The position numbers and the translations under genes are program-made. The notes under the pieces were generated by a model that worked only from the letters and a program-made list of their open reading frames with translations, was not told the origin of the DNA and searched no databases. DNA of 64,000 bases from Prevotella sp. P2-180 (GTDB lineage: Bacteria > Bacteroidota > Bacteroidia > Bacteroidales > Bacteroidaceae), in the NCBI RefSeq assembly GCF_002251435.1, contig NZ_NPJI01000076.1, positions 53,301 to 117,300 of the forward strand, given 5' to 3'. Shown in pieces: positions 9,871-16,879 of the stretch; the stretch's first letter is position 1; each line of letters opens with the position of its first letter.

Positions 9871-10092
9871 TTAGCCTATCACATACTTGCTTCCCGGAAT
9901 CAGAGAGAGCACCTTGATATCTCCTCCAATTATCCACTCGGAAACGAACGGGAGGAAGAACAGATGCATAAGATACATGCCAAAAGTGAGTTGGGCGATA
10001 CTGGTAATCCAACGCGGTGCCGACGTGATACAGGTGAACAGCAGACAAGCCACCACGCGGATATAATCCACAAATGCAATACGATTTTTCAT
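9871..10092 (-). pseudogene. Internally deleted acyltransferase_3 (OafA-type) remnant
   Basis: 73 codons that join the family N terminus (MKNRIAFVDYIRVVACLLF, first membrane helix) directly to the C-terminal part (SIAQLTFGMYLMHLFFLPFV and a LSLIPGSKYVIG tail). Intact members of this 10-helix membrane acyltransferase family are about 330-380 residues, so most of the protein has been removed without a frame change. The retained piece cannot hold the catalytic site. Its promoter survives, which suggests it now serves as a leader for luxS 86 bp downstream. The family assignment rests on the two end motifs only. Confidence 0.65.
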
Positions 10093-10122
10093 CCAATATT
10101 AATACTCTTATAAATTTGGGCG

Positions 10123-10130
10123 CAAAATTA
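10123..10130 (-). promoter_or_regulatory. -7 element TAATTTTG upstream of the acyltransferase remnant and luxS
   Basis: On the - strand TAATTTTG fits TAnnTTTG, with the remnant ATG (10092) about 30 bp downstream. It is the best visible promoter for luxS. Confidence 0.6.
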
Positions 10131-10153
10131 CTAAAAAAATCCGATAATACCAT

Positions 10154-10640
10154 AAAAATATGATGCTTTAAATACTAAATTTGTTGCATAATTTTGTCTT
10201 TGCCTTAATAAGGTTTGCTCTGCTTTAACAAAGAATCGGCTCTTCACACTCTATGCTTTGTGCATATGCTTCTTTCATCATATCCTCCTCTTTGTTTAAG
10301 AGTTGTATAATTCCAGTTGCTTGAGTGTGTCACTTCCTTCGCTCCATGTCCATTACAGACACTTCAACATTACTGTCCTGCCACCTCTATGCCGCATGCC
10401 GCAATGCCATAGACAGGTTATTGCATTGCTTGTCGCCAGAACTGTCCGACACTGACTTTTGACATGACTTGAATCAAGATTAACGCAACGTTTCCGACTG
10501 CAGCAGCTTGCAGAGGGTTTGATGCCTGTGCCTGCACACCGACACCGAGAGACCTTCTCTCATCTCATTGGCAGCTACGGCTACATCTTATATGGAAGGT
10601 AGACAACCCTTTATATATAGATGTGCGCCTCGTGGCACAC
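10154..10640. other. Gene-free stretch with a possible coding remnant
   Basis: No convincing gene is visible. On the - strand, 10225-10281 can be read as MMKEAYAQSIECEEPILC preceded by an AGGAGG ribosome-binding-site-like run. The open frame extends only 34 codons and resembles the tail of a lost gene as much as a micro-ORF. The rest shows no repeats or structured elements that I can support. Confidence 0.35.
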
Positions 10641-10736
10641 GGACTGGTCAGTGTCCTGCCTCCTCATTTTTTGTAACATTTGAGATTATTTTTTTTTGAC
10701 TATTCCTGCGGGACAGTGACCTGTCCCCTGTACTTG
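10641..10736 (+). repeat. REP-like repeat, copy A
   Basis: Bounded by inverted motifs (GGTCAGTGTCC and GGACAGTGACCTGTCC) around the shared core TAACATTTGAGATTATT and TTGACTATT. Almost the same sequence occurs at 11751-11870 on the other side of vapBC. The imperfect inverted ends recall REP or BIME elements moved by Y1 (RAYT) transposases. No such transposase is in the window. The stretch 10737-11011 after it holds nothing else recognisable. Confidence 0.7.
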
Positions 10737-11011
10737 ATTAATGCAGTAAATCTTTTATTCATAATTTCTTCCCGACACATTTTTTCAGCCACGTGGTCGG
10801 GTGTTGGCAGTGGGTTAATATTAATAATGCGGTCTTACATAAAGCAAAGACCCTACAGCGGCGGGTATCAAAACCTGTCACTGTGATTCCAAGAGGGTTT
10901 ATGCCGAAATGAATAATGACGGGGAAAAAATTGGAAAAAGGGAGATGAGGGGAAACAAAAATCCCGCAGGGCACGGGCCTTGCGGGACGAGAGGTATGTG
11001 GAAGAAATGTA

Positions 11012-11413
11012 TTATTCTTCAATCCAGTTTTCAATCGTAATTCCTTCTACCCGATTGAAATGCTTTGCATTATTCGTTACCATAATCATATTATTGACAA
11101 TTGACGTGCAAGCAATTATCAGATCAAAATCCATGATACTCAAACCACGTTGTCTGAGTCTGAATCTTTCTTTTGCATAAAGTGGAATAGCGTCAGAAAA
11201 GGGAATAACGTTGACTTGTGAAAGGAAATCTTCAAGCATCTCTCTGTTTTCTTCGTATCTTCCACTGCAATGGTTGCCATATTCAAGTTCTGCCACGGTC
11301 ACATCTGATATGTATATCTGATGAGGTGACAAGTTTTTTATATGGTTATACACTTTTCGATTGTTCCTAAAGAGGAAAATTACGATGTCAGTATCCAATA
11401 AATATCTTTTCAT
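11012..11413 (-). CDS. vapC: VapC-type PIN-domain ribonuclease toxin
   Basis: 133 residues forming a complete PIN domain. The acidic metal-binding residues are in place: Asp7 (LLDTDIVI), Glu42 (VAELEYG), Asp95/Asp97 (IMDFDLIIA), with the usual TNNAKHF segment near residue 113. VapC toxins cleave tRNA or rRNA and are neutralised by a co-encoded antitoxin. The start overlaps the stop of the upstream antitoxin gene (ATGA), so translation is coupled. The pair lies between two REP-like repeats. Confidence 0.92.
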   Translation of the reverse strand: MKRYLLDTDIVIFLFRNNRKVYNHIKNLSPHQIYISDVTVAELEYGNHCSGRYEENREMLEDFLSQVNVIPFSDAIPLYAKERFRLRQRGLSIMDFDLIIACTSIVNNMIMVTNNAKHFNRVEGITIENWIEE

Positions 11414-11643
11414 AATGATATTTCATCGTTAGATGTTCGGGCATTATGAATATCGGCGATGATTTCATCAGTAGAACGGTTGTCCTGCCATTTGCCTGCG
11501 AACTGGTCAACCCATGATTCTTTCTTTGCAAATGAAGACTTGACTTTTTTCCATCCCATTTTATTGGCTATGGCAATGAAAAAATCAATGTCATAGTCAG
11601 GAATTGCATATCTGGTTTCATTATCAATTATAGCTGTCGTCAT
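11410..11643 (-). CDS. VapB-like antitoxin
   Basis: 77 residues encoded directly before vapC with a 4-bp overlap, the classic antitoxin-toxin order. The N-terminal part (TTAIIDNETRYAIPDYDIDFFIAIANKMGW) is not one of the well-known AbrB or RHH folds. The C-terminal part (WQDNRSTDEIIADIHNARTSND) is charged and resembles the toxin-binding tails of VapB/Phd-type antitoxins. Function is inferred from gene order. A promoter lies at 11672 with a GGTGGAAT-type motif just upstream that could be an autoregulatory operator. Confidence 0.8.
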   Translation of the reverse strand: MTTAIIDNETRYAIPDYDIDFFIAIANKMGWKKVKSSFAKKESWVDQFAGKWQDNRSTDEIIADIHNARTSNDEISL

Positions 11644-11671
11644 ATTGTAATATTATTAATGTTTTCGGGGA

Positions 11672-11679
11672 CAAAGATA
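11672..11679 (-). promoter_or_regulatory. -7 element TATCTTTG and upstream operator-like motif of vapBC
   Basis: TATCTTTG on the - strand lies 28 bp before the antitoxin ATG. Immediately upstream (11685-11703 on the + strand) is the reverse complement of ATTTGGTGGAATGGAAA. The same string occurs in the 67-bp repeats at 58.7 and 61.0 kb. Confidence 0.7.
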
Positions 11680-11750
11680 GTGCAAAATTTCCATTCCACC
11701 AAATGTTTGGCGGATTTTCTCGTCATTTTTCGGCATGTAAGTATTTCAAG

Positions 11751-11870
11751 CGGGACAGGGGACAAAGCGGGACAGGGGACAGGTCAGTGTCTTCCTCATC
11801 AATAATATTATAACATTTGAGATTATTTTTTTGACTATTTCTGCGGAACAGTGACCTGTCCGTGTACTTG
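11751..11870 (+). repeat. REP-like repeat, copy B
   Basis: Second copy of the element at 10641-10736. It has a doubled left motif (CGGGACAGGGGACAAAG then CGGGACAGGGGACAGG) and the right motif GAACAGTGACCTGTCC. The inner core TAACATTTGAGATTATTTT is conserved. The two copies face the same way and bracket vapBC. Confidence 0.7.
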
Positions 11871-11916
11871 CTAGTGTTTTCATGGTCAAGTTTTTCAGTA
11901 CAAAGTAAACTTTTTA

Positions 11917-11942
11917 GGCTCTTCTGCAATTTAGTTGAAAAG
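11917..11942 (+). repeat. Left terminal inverted repeat of the ISL3 element
   Basis: GGCTCTTCTGCAATTTAG continues for 26 bp and is the exact reverse complement of 15291-15316. Confidence 0.9.
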
Positions 11943-12723
11943 AATTCACTTGATGAACGCATACTATTAGTTTCTGTAGTTCTGTGAGGATTCTTTTATC
12001 TATAGAGACAGATTCATAGAAGTAAGTTCATTTATTCAAATTTAATCAAAAAACATCAACACTTCAATTTAGTTTAATTAACTGATACAGAATATATTAT
12101 AATATAAAAATATTAGGATATTTGACATATTTTTTGTACCTTTACATCGCCAAACATAAAGTAATAAATTATGCCAAAATATCCTAATGAATGCAAAGTT
12201 ACAACAAAAAAATCAGAATCATGCAAGGCAAATGAAATAAATTTGCTCTGCAATGAAGGAATCCCTCAACTCTATCTCTCATCTGAGCTAATCATTCACG
12301 AGGTTGTTCATGACTGCAACGTATTTCACCTATACGCATCATCTTCCTTGGGTTATGGCGTCTGTCCTTATTGCGGGCATGTCAGCAGTCAGGTACACAG
12401 CAGGTATTCCAGGACGATATATGACTTGTCCATTCTTGGTGAGCGGGTAGTCCTACATCTTGATGTTCGCAAGTTCTTCTGCCACAACGACGATTGCTGC
12501 AGGAAGACCTTTGCCGAGCAGCCCGGAGACGAGGTGTTCCGCTATCGCAGGCGTACCTGTCGATGCGAGAGGGTTGTCGCCCGTCATGGTATATCCGTAT
12601 CATCCAATTCTGCCTGTCGTCTACTTTCCGACATTGGTATATGTGTCAGTTCATCCACTATCTTGCTTCCTATAGAATTTTCAAAACATATTTAGTTAAT
12701 AAAATTTAATATGGCACATATTG

Positions 12724-13767
12724 TTACATTTCGTTTCTTAGACTTCGCAGATTCTCGTGATTCTCCTCATAATCCATATCATGGGTAACCAGTGACATGG
12801 CAAGATGCAGAAGCTTGTTCTTAGCATTATTGAGTGCAATTGAGTGGGTTTTCCCTTCTCTTATTTTGCGTTCATAGTAGTCATGGTAGATACCACCCTT
12901 TGCTATAGTATGCAATGCAGCTTGCGTAAGATATGATTTGAGCATCGAGCTTGACAGGTTTCGTACATCTACACGTTTGTCAACTGAGGTTCCAGACCTG
13001 GATCTGAAGGATGCTACACCCCAATATGTAGCCATTTTCCGCGATGTCCTGAATGCCTTGAAGTTGTTTGTATAGACAATCAGGGCGGTGATATTCACGA
13101 TGCCAAGTCCCTTTACAGAGTCAAGGTGGTCATAGCTCTTCTGCAAAGCTTCATCTTCTTTCATTAGCTCACGGATTTTTTCTTCGCATACCTTAATGCT
13201 CTTTTCAAGCTGACGGACACTCTTCTTTGCATCTCTAAGAATAAATGTCAGAGTCTTACTCTTGCCAGCCGTGGCTTCGAGTTCCTTGATTCTTACAAGT
13301 TTTGAGGTCTTCTCCTGCTCCAGCTTATGCCTGTAGAGGAATAAGGCCCTAATCTCAAGGATGCGGTTGTCAGGAGACTCATACAAGTGCATCTTGTCCA
13401 TATGATGCGCTGCATACTCCGCAATCATCAACGAGTCAGCCTTGTCGTCCTTGCCCCTACGCACTCCACTGCTCATGAGAATCTGGAGGGCACTCTCACG
13501 CCAGATATCAAGCCCTTTGGAGTATATATAATCGCACAGGGCTCGATCATATGCACCTGTCGTCTCACAGATGAAGAGAAACTCTTCCTGTAACACGTCA
13601 GACATAAGTTTCTTTGCCCAAGACAACATACTTCTAAAGCCTTTAGGACAGTTCTCAAAGACAAAATAGTCCAACTTGGCCACCTCAAGGAGGCCTTTCC
13701 CTACAAAAATTGCAGTTGCATCGCATTTTTCTTTTGAAACATCGATGCCGATAATGATTTTTTTCAT
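12724..13767 (-). CDS. IS110-family transposase (bridge-RNA-guided recombinase type)
   Basis: 347 residues. The N-terminal RuvC-like DEDD domain begins with IIIGIDVSKEK (Asp9) and continues through ICETTGAYD and DDKADSLMIAEYA. A coiled-coil stretch follows (about 145-200). The C-terminal transposase domain has VKGLGIVNITALIVYT, KMATYWGVASFRSRSGTS (catalytic serine expected in this SRSGTS region) and the conserved QAALHTIAKGG. Length and motif order are those of functional members, so the element may be active. Family knowledge: tetramers use a bridge RNA from the element end to pair donor and target DNA. The adjacent RNA candidate is described separately. Confidence 0.95.
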   Translation of the reverse strand: MKKIIIGIDVSKEKCDATAIFVGKGLLEVAKLDYFVFENCPKGFRSMLSWAKKLMSDVLQEEFLFICETTGAYDRALCDYIYSKGLDIWRESALQILMSSGVRRGKDDKADSLMIAEYAAHHMDKMHLYESPDNRILEIRALFLYRHKLEQEKTSKLVRIKELEATAGKSKTLTFILRDAKKSVRQLEKSIKVCEEKIRELMKEDEALQKSYDHLDSVKGLGIVNITALIVYTNNFKAFRTSRKMATYWGVASFRSRSGTSVDKRVDVRNLSSSMLKSYLTQAALHTIAKGGIYHDYYERKIREGKTHSIALNNAKNKLLHLAMSLVTHDMDYEENHENLRSLRNEM

Positions 13768-13799
13768 AACTTTGCACTGATTTTATATCAGGAAGCGAT

Positions 13800-13960
13800 T
13801 AACTGTAAAAGGAAAGCTGTTTGTGACTATCACTTTAATTAGGCTTCGAGCCTACCTTCCTATTTGGCATTTGCAGCTTGAAATCCAGAGGGCCTGCAGC
13901 AAGTTATAGACTTTGCGTCTGGCGCAACTTCAAGGTTGACCTCTGGCGGTTAATCCTTCT
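13800..13960 (-). ncRNA. Predicted bridge RNA of the IS110 element
   Basis: The RNA would be read on the - strand from about 13960. The first structure is closed by CCAGAGG (13940-13946) and CCTCTGG (13885-13891). It contains a small hairpin (13908-13920, AGAC/GTCT) flanked by AGTTGCGC (13929-13922) and TAACTTGC (13906-13899). The second structure contains a hairpin TAGGCT/AGCCTA (13840-13854) flanked by ATAGGAAG (13863-13856) and AATTAAAGT (13840-13832). The last two match the right element end plus core (ATAGGAAG, 8 of 8) and complement the left end plus core (GCTTTAATT, 8 pairs plus one G-U). The first two pair with the reconstructed target TGTCACGC and GCAAGATA at 7 of 8 positions each (LTG with two wobbles, RTG with one mismatch). 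Exact RNA ends and fold are inferred. Confidence 0.72.
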
Positions 13961-13968
13961 TTTTACAA

Positions 13969-13976
13969 CAAAGGTA
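13969..13976 (-). promoter_or_regulatory. -7 element TACCTTTG driving the bridge RNA/transposase
   Basis: TACCTTTG on the - strand inside the long non-coding end of the IS110 element. The predicted start near 13960 is just before the first bridge-RNA stem. Confidence 0.65.
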
Positions 13977-15290
13977 AGAAAAAACTGTATATCTAAGCAT
14001 ATTTTTTTCTTTTTTTTGACTTTATCGAACGTTAAATATTTTAAGAGTCGTGGATACTCTATTATTCACGCTGCAAAATTAAAGCGTGACATACACAGGA
14101 TGCATCCCTCAAGCTATGAGGATGTCGAGGAGATTGGCGTTGACGACTGGGCTTGGCGAAAGGGTGTCACCTACGGAAGTATCATCATTGACTATACAAA
14201 CGGCTGGCCGATAGACCTTCTCGGTGACAGGGGGACAGAGAGTTTCCGTGAGTGGATTGAACGACATGAAAAGGTACATACTGTCAGCCGTGACAGATCA
14301 ACTGACTATAGCTCAGCCATTGCATCTACCGAGCGCCAGATTACTGAGGTCGCTGATAAATTCCATCTCGTGAAAAACATCACGGACCGGATGACAAAAC
14401 TCGTTGCCGAGAATTACGCAGACTACAGGCAGGCCGTAAGGAGTAATGAGGAAGGTCCTGTCAAGACAACAGAATCAACAAGTGCCCCGTTAGTCACAAA
14501 GCGTCCTTCCACAAGGCCAGACTCAAGGGATGTTGTGTTCAAGGAGGTGAAAGAACTACAGCAAAAAGGCTTCAAACCTACGACAATAGCCAAGAAACTT
14601 GGAATCGCAAGGCAGACTGCCACAAAATACCACAATATGGATTCGCTGCCTGAGAGGAACAGCAAGCTGCGGAATGAGTATTACAAATATGACGCATACG
14701 TCGAGCAGGAGGCTGCAAATGGCAAGCCTCTCAGTGCCATACATCAAGAGATATGCCAAATGGGATTTTCAGGTAGCTTAACCCCATTCTATGACCACTA
14801 CAAATATCTCTCTGACGGACATAGAGGTTACAGGCCCAAGAATTGGAAACCGGATTCAAAGAAGGAAAAGCCGAAGGACAATAGGTCAGAACTGCTCCCG
14901 GTAAAAAGTATCGCATCCGTTATCGACATGGCACTCAAGGGAAAGAAGATGGACAAGTCGCAACAGATGACTTTTGACACGCTGATGTCCCTTGGATGGT
15001 TCTCTGAGATGTATGAGGCATTGAAAAGTTTCTGCAAAGTTATCAAGGGCTGTGAAACGGTGGAACTCGTCAGATGGATGAAAAGGTATTGGAACACCAC
15101 CATATCATCATTGAAGACATTTATTATAGGCATCAAAAGAGATTTCCAAGCTGTAAGGAACACTATCAGACTCAATATTACCAACGGCATTACAGAGGGA
15201 TTTGTCAACAAGCTGAAAGTAATGAAAAGGAGCATGTATGGTAAAGCTGGACTCGAATTGCTAAAGAATAAACTCGTGATAGAACACATC

Positions 15291-15316
15291 CTTTTCAACT
15301 AAATTGCAGAAGAGCC
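15291..15316 (-). repeat. Right terminal inverted repeat of the ISL3 element
   Basis: Exact 26-bp reverse complement of 11917-11942. It includes the last codons and stop of the transposase gene. Confidence 0.9.
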
Positions 15317-15353
15317 ACCTTATTCAGGAAAAGACACAGTGTCCGTCAAAAGA

Positions 15354-15552
15354 AACAAACAGAAAACAGAAAACAGTTTGGTTTTTAGAGGGGTATGTAT
15401 TTTCCAAAATTATATTATTATATATTATATATATATATTATATAATAAAATTTTTTCAGAGAAAAAGGGTAGTTCAAAAACCTTACTGTTTTCTGTTTTC
15501 TGTTTGTTGTAAGGTTGAACAAACAGAAAACAGAAAACAGTTAGATTTTTAA
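15354..15552. repeat. Three-copy repeat cluster with a 24-bp perfect hairpin
   Basis: The string AACAAACAGAAAACAGAAAA (24 bp in full) occurs at 15354-15377 and 15518-15541, and in inverted orientation at 15485-15508. The last two form a perfect 24-bp stem with a 9-bp loop. The two direct copies continue with similar GTTNGNTTTTTAN sequence. Between copy 1 and the inverted copy is an extremely AT-rich alternating TA tract (about 15410-15452). No gene is supported in 15317-15716. Function unknown. Confidence 0.8.
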
Positions 15553-15716
15553 AACATAACATTCCTCATGTTGTATCAGTAGGAGAAATTTTGTTGGTAA
15601 ATTGATGCGCAATTGCGAGTCAGTAGGAAAAATTGTATAAAGGAAAGTGTATGTTAAATAAACATAATGCACGAAAATTAATCATGCAATTTATTGCATG
15701 ATTAAAAATTTTGTAG

Positions 15717-15724
15717 TATCTTTG
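15717..15724 (+). promoter_or_regulatory. -7 element TATCTTTG of the HU-like gene
   Basis: TATCTTTG followed by CAGCG, with the ATG 47 bp downstream. An ATGCAATTTATTGCAT inverted repeat lies just upstream (about 15684-15701) and could be an operator. Confidence 0.75.
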
Positions 15725-15770
15725 CAGCGTGTTAGAAAAATTTATTGTTTAATTTAAAAATTAGAGTGTT

Positions 15771-16292
15771 ATGACAATTAAAGTAAAAGCGCAAGAGCGT
15801 AAGCTCATGGTCGGCCCTAAGGCTGGTAAGTATGTCTACCAGATGGCCGCAGAAAAGTATTCATCTCTCTCTGAGAGCAAGATGATTGAGGAGGCTTCTC
15901 TTCGATCGGGTATCCAAAAGGGTGCTCTCCAAGCCGCGTTCTCTGCTTGCGGCGACGTGATTAAGGCTTGGGCTACTGAGGGCCATTCGGTGCCGGTGCC
16001 GGGACTTGGAACAATGCGATTCGGTCTGAACGCAAAGAGTGTGGAGGACGTGAACATGGTGGCGTCGAGCCTCATCACCACCCGAAAGATTATCTTCGTG
16101 CCTTCTATCGACGTGAAGAAGGAACTGATGACCACTGCAGTGAGCATCACCTGCTACGACCGCAACGGAAAGGTGGTGAAGCGCGTTAACTCCAGTGACT
16201 CTGGCGAGATAGAGGACCCTGAGAATCCGAGTGGAGGTGAGGATGCCGGTGCCGGCGGAAGCGGCGGCGGTGGCGACGACCTCGGACAGTAA
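15771..16292 (+). CDS. HU-like DNA-binding protein with glycine-rich tail
   Basis: 173 residues. The core (about 1-125) has the HU/IHF-type pattern of the Bacteroidota 'HU-HIG' group: a YSSLSESKMIEEASLRSGIQ helical pair, a VPVPGLGTMRFGL strand pair and a RKIIFVPSIDVKKEL strand. The tail (about 145-173) is acidic and glycine-rich (GAGGSGGGGDD) and probably disordered. Related proteins are encoded many times per genome in this group and their exact role is unknown. Here it is followed 214 bp later by the 40-residue smalltalk micro-ORF, a recurring arrangement. Confidence 0.85.
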   Translation: MTIKVKAQERKLMVGPKAGKYVYQMAAEKYSSLSESKMIEEASLRSGIQKGALQAAFSACGDVIKAWATEGHSVPVPGLGTMRFGLNAKSVEDVNMVASSLITTRKIIFVPSIDVKKELMTTAVSITCYDRNGKVVKRVNSSDSGEIEDPENPSGGEDAGAGGSGGGGDDLGQ

Positions 16293-16506
16293 ACTTTAAA
16301 AGGTAAAACCTTAAAGATTAAAAGGTAAACCTTAAAGAAGTGGTAATTCCCTACGAAGGGTATTATTTAAACCAAAGAGATAAAGAGGGAAAGAGTTTTA
16401 ACCTCTATCATTATACAAATACTCTTAAACTCTTAAACTCTTTGGTAAAAAAAAGAAAACCCTCTTCCCCACCCTCCAAAATTATTAACTTTAAAAATTT
16501 ACGATT

Positions 16507-16629
16507 ATGAGTACAACTAATAAAACGAATACTTGGAAGCTGATTCTTCAGCTGATTGTGGCCGCACTGTCGGCAATAGCTACTACTCTCGGAGTGACAA
16601 GCTGCATGGGTGCCAATGTGTACTTCTAA
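16507..16629 (+). CDS. Smalltalk-family micro-protein (40 residues)
   Basis: The ATG at 16507 opens a 40-codon frame starting MSTTNKTNTWKLILQLIVAA and ending GVTSCMGANVYF. A short polar start, one hydrophobic helix and a terminal TSCMG are typical of the 'smalltalk' family, which recurs downstream of HU-like genes in Bacteroides and Prevotella. The TSC motif resembles a lipobox, so a lipid-anchored or membrane peptide is possible. Function is unknown. A strong hairpin terminator follows 28 bp later. Confidence 0.72.
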   Translation: MSTTNKTNTWKLILQLIVAALSAIATTLGVTSCMGANVYF

Positions 16630-16656
16630 ATTTCTCTGCTGTTGCAATAATATAAA

Positions 16657-16691
16657 ACGGGTATTAACTATTTTGCATAGTTAACACCCGT
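16657..16691. terminator. Hairpin after the smalltalk gene
   Basis: ACGGGTATTAACTA (16657-16670) pairs with TAGTTAACACCCGT (16678-16691) with one G-T mismatch. There is no clean T run. It separates the HU operon from the GH43 promoter. Confidence 0.7.
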
Positions 16692-16785
16692 CATTATTTA
16701 GTAAATTTTGGGCGTATTAGGGCTTTATGAAACAAAATCTATATTATATGGAACATTTTTAGGGAGGTTTACGGAATATTTTGTG

Positions 16786-16793
16786 TAATTTTG
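16786..16793 (+). promoter_or_regulatory. -7 element TAATTTTG of the GH43 gene
   Basis: TAATTTTG followed by CACT, giving a 5' leader of about 80 nt before the ATG at 16880. Confidence 0.7.
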
Positions 16794-16879
16794 CACTCTG
16801 GAAACGTATCTGTTTTATTGACTAAGAACAATTAACGATTTCAAGTTATCTACATGCGAACTCAAATTATAAAAAAATT

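Larger units (their letters stand above)
12667..14083 (-). mobile_element. IS110-family insertion sequence
   Basis: The boundaries are fixed by the disrupted ISL3 gene. The dinucleotide GC is present on both sides (12665-12666 and 14084-14085) and the 1417 bp between are absent from the reconstructed target ATCTTGCGTGAC. There are no terminal inverted repeats, as expected for IS110. The element is oriented on the - strand. Its transposase-upstream end is 316 bp long and non-coding, and the other end is 57 bp. A long upstream non-coding end is the mark of the IS110 subgroup that encodes a bridge RNA there. Confidence 0.9.
12171..15302 (+). pseudogene. ISL3-family transposase gene split by an IS110 insertion
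   Basis: Two pieces of one gene: 12171-12665 (zinc-finger and HTH part, CPYCGHVSSQVHSRY, FFCHNDDCCRKTFAEQPG) and 14085-15302 (catalytic part). Joining codon TTG at 12663 to codon CGT at 14085 restores STILRDIHRM, the expected family sequence, and gives an intact frame of 570 residues. The DDE residues are visible in GVDDWAWRKG, DRSTDYSSAI and NGITEGFVNKLK. A second HTH lies in FKPTTIAKKLGIARQTATKY. There is no other damage, so the interruption looks recent. A weak promoter (TACCTTTA, 12137-12144) precedes it. Confidence 0.9.
11917..15316 (+). mobile_element. ISL3-family insertion sequence, interrupted by an IS110-family element
   Basis: Perfect 26-bp terminal inverted repeats (GGCTCTTCTGCAATTTAG...) at 11917-11942 and 15291-15316 define the ends. 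Without the nested element it would be about 1.98 kb. The transposase gene fills most of it and its TAA stop lies inside the right repeat. The 8-bp flanks (ACTTTTTA and ACCTTATT) are not identical, so a target duplication is either degraded or lost through rearrangement. It is immobile now because its transposase is broken. Confidence 0.88.

Noticed and set aside
11723..11962. A 79-codon - strand frame between vapBC and the ISL3 transposase
   Set aside because: It crosses the REP-like repeat and the ISL3 inverted-repeat end, so it cannot be an old gene, and the translation has no recognisable feature.
11909..15324. An 8-bp target duplication around the ISL3 element
   Set aside because: The flanks ACTTTTTA and ACCTTATT agree at only five of eight positions, as could occur by chance in AT-rich DNA.
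15304..15552. An 82-codon frame across the repeat cluster after the ISL3 element
   Set aside because: It is composed of the direct repeats and the TA tract, encodes low-complexity sequence and has no ribosome-binding site or family resemblance.
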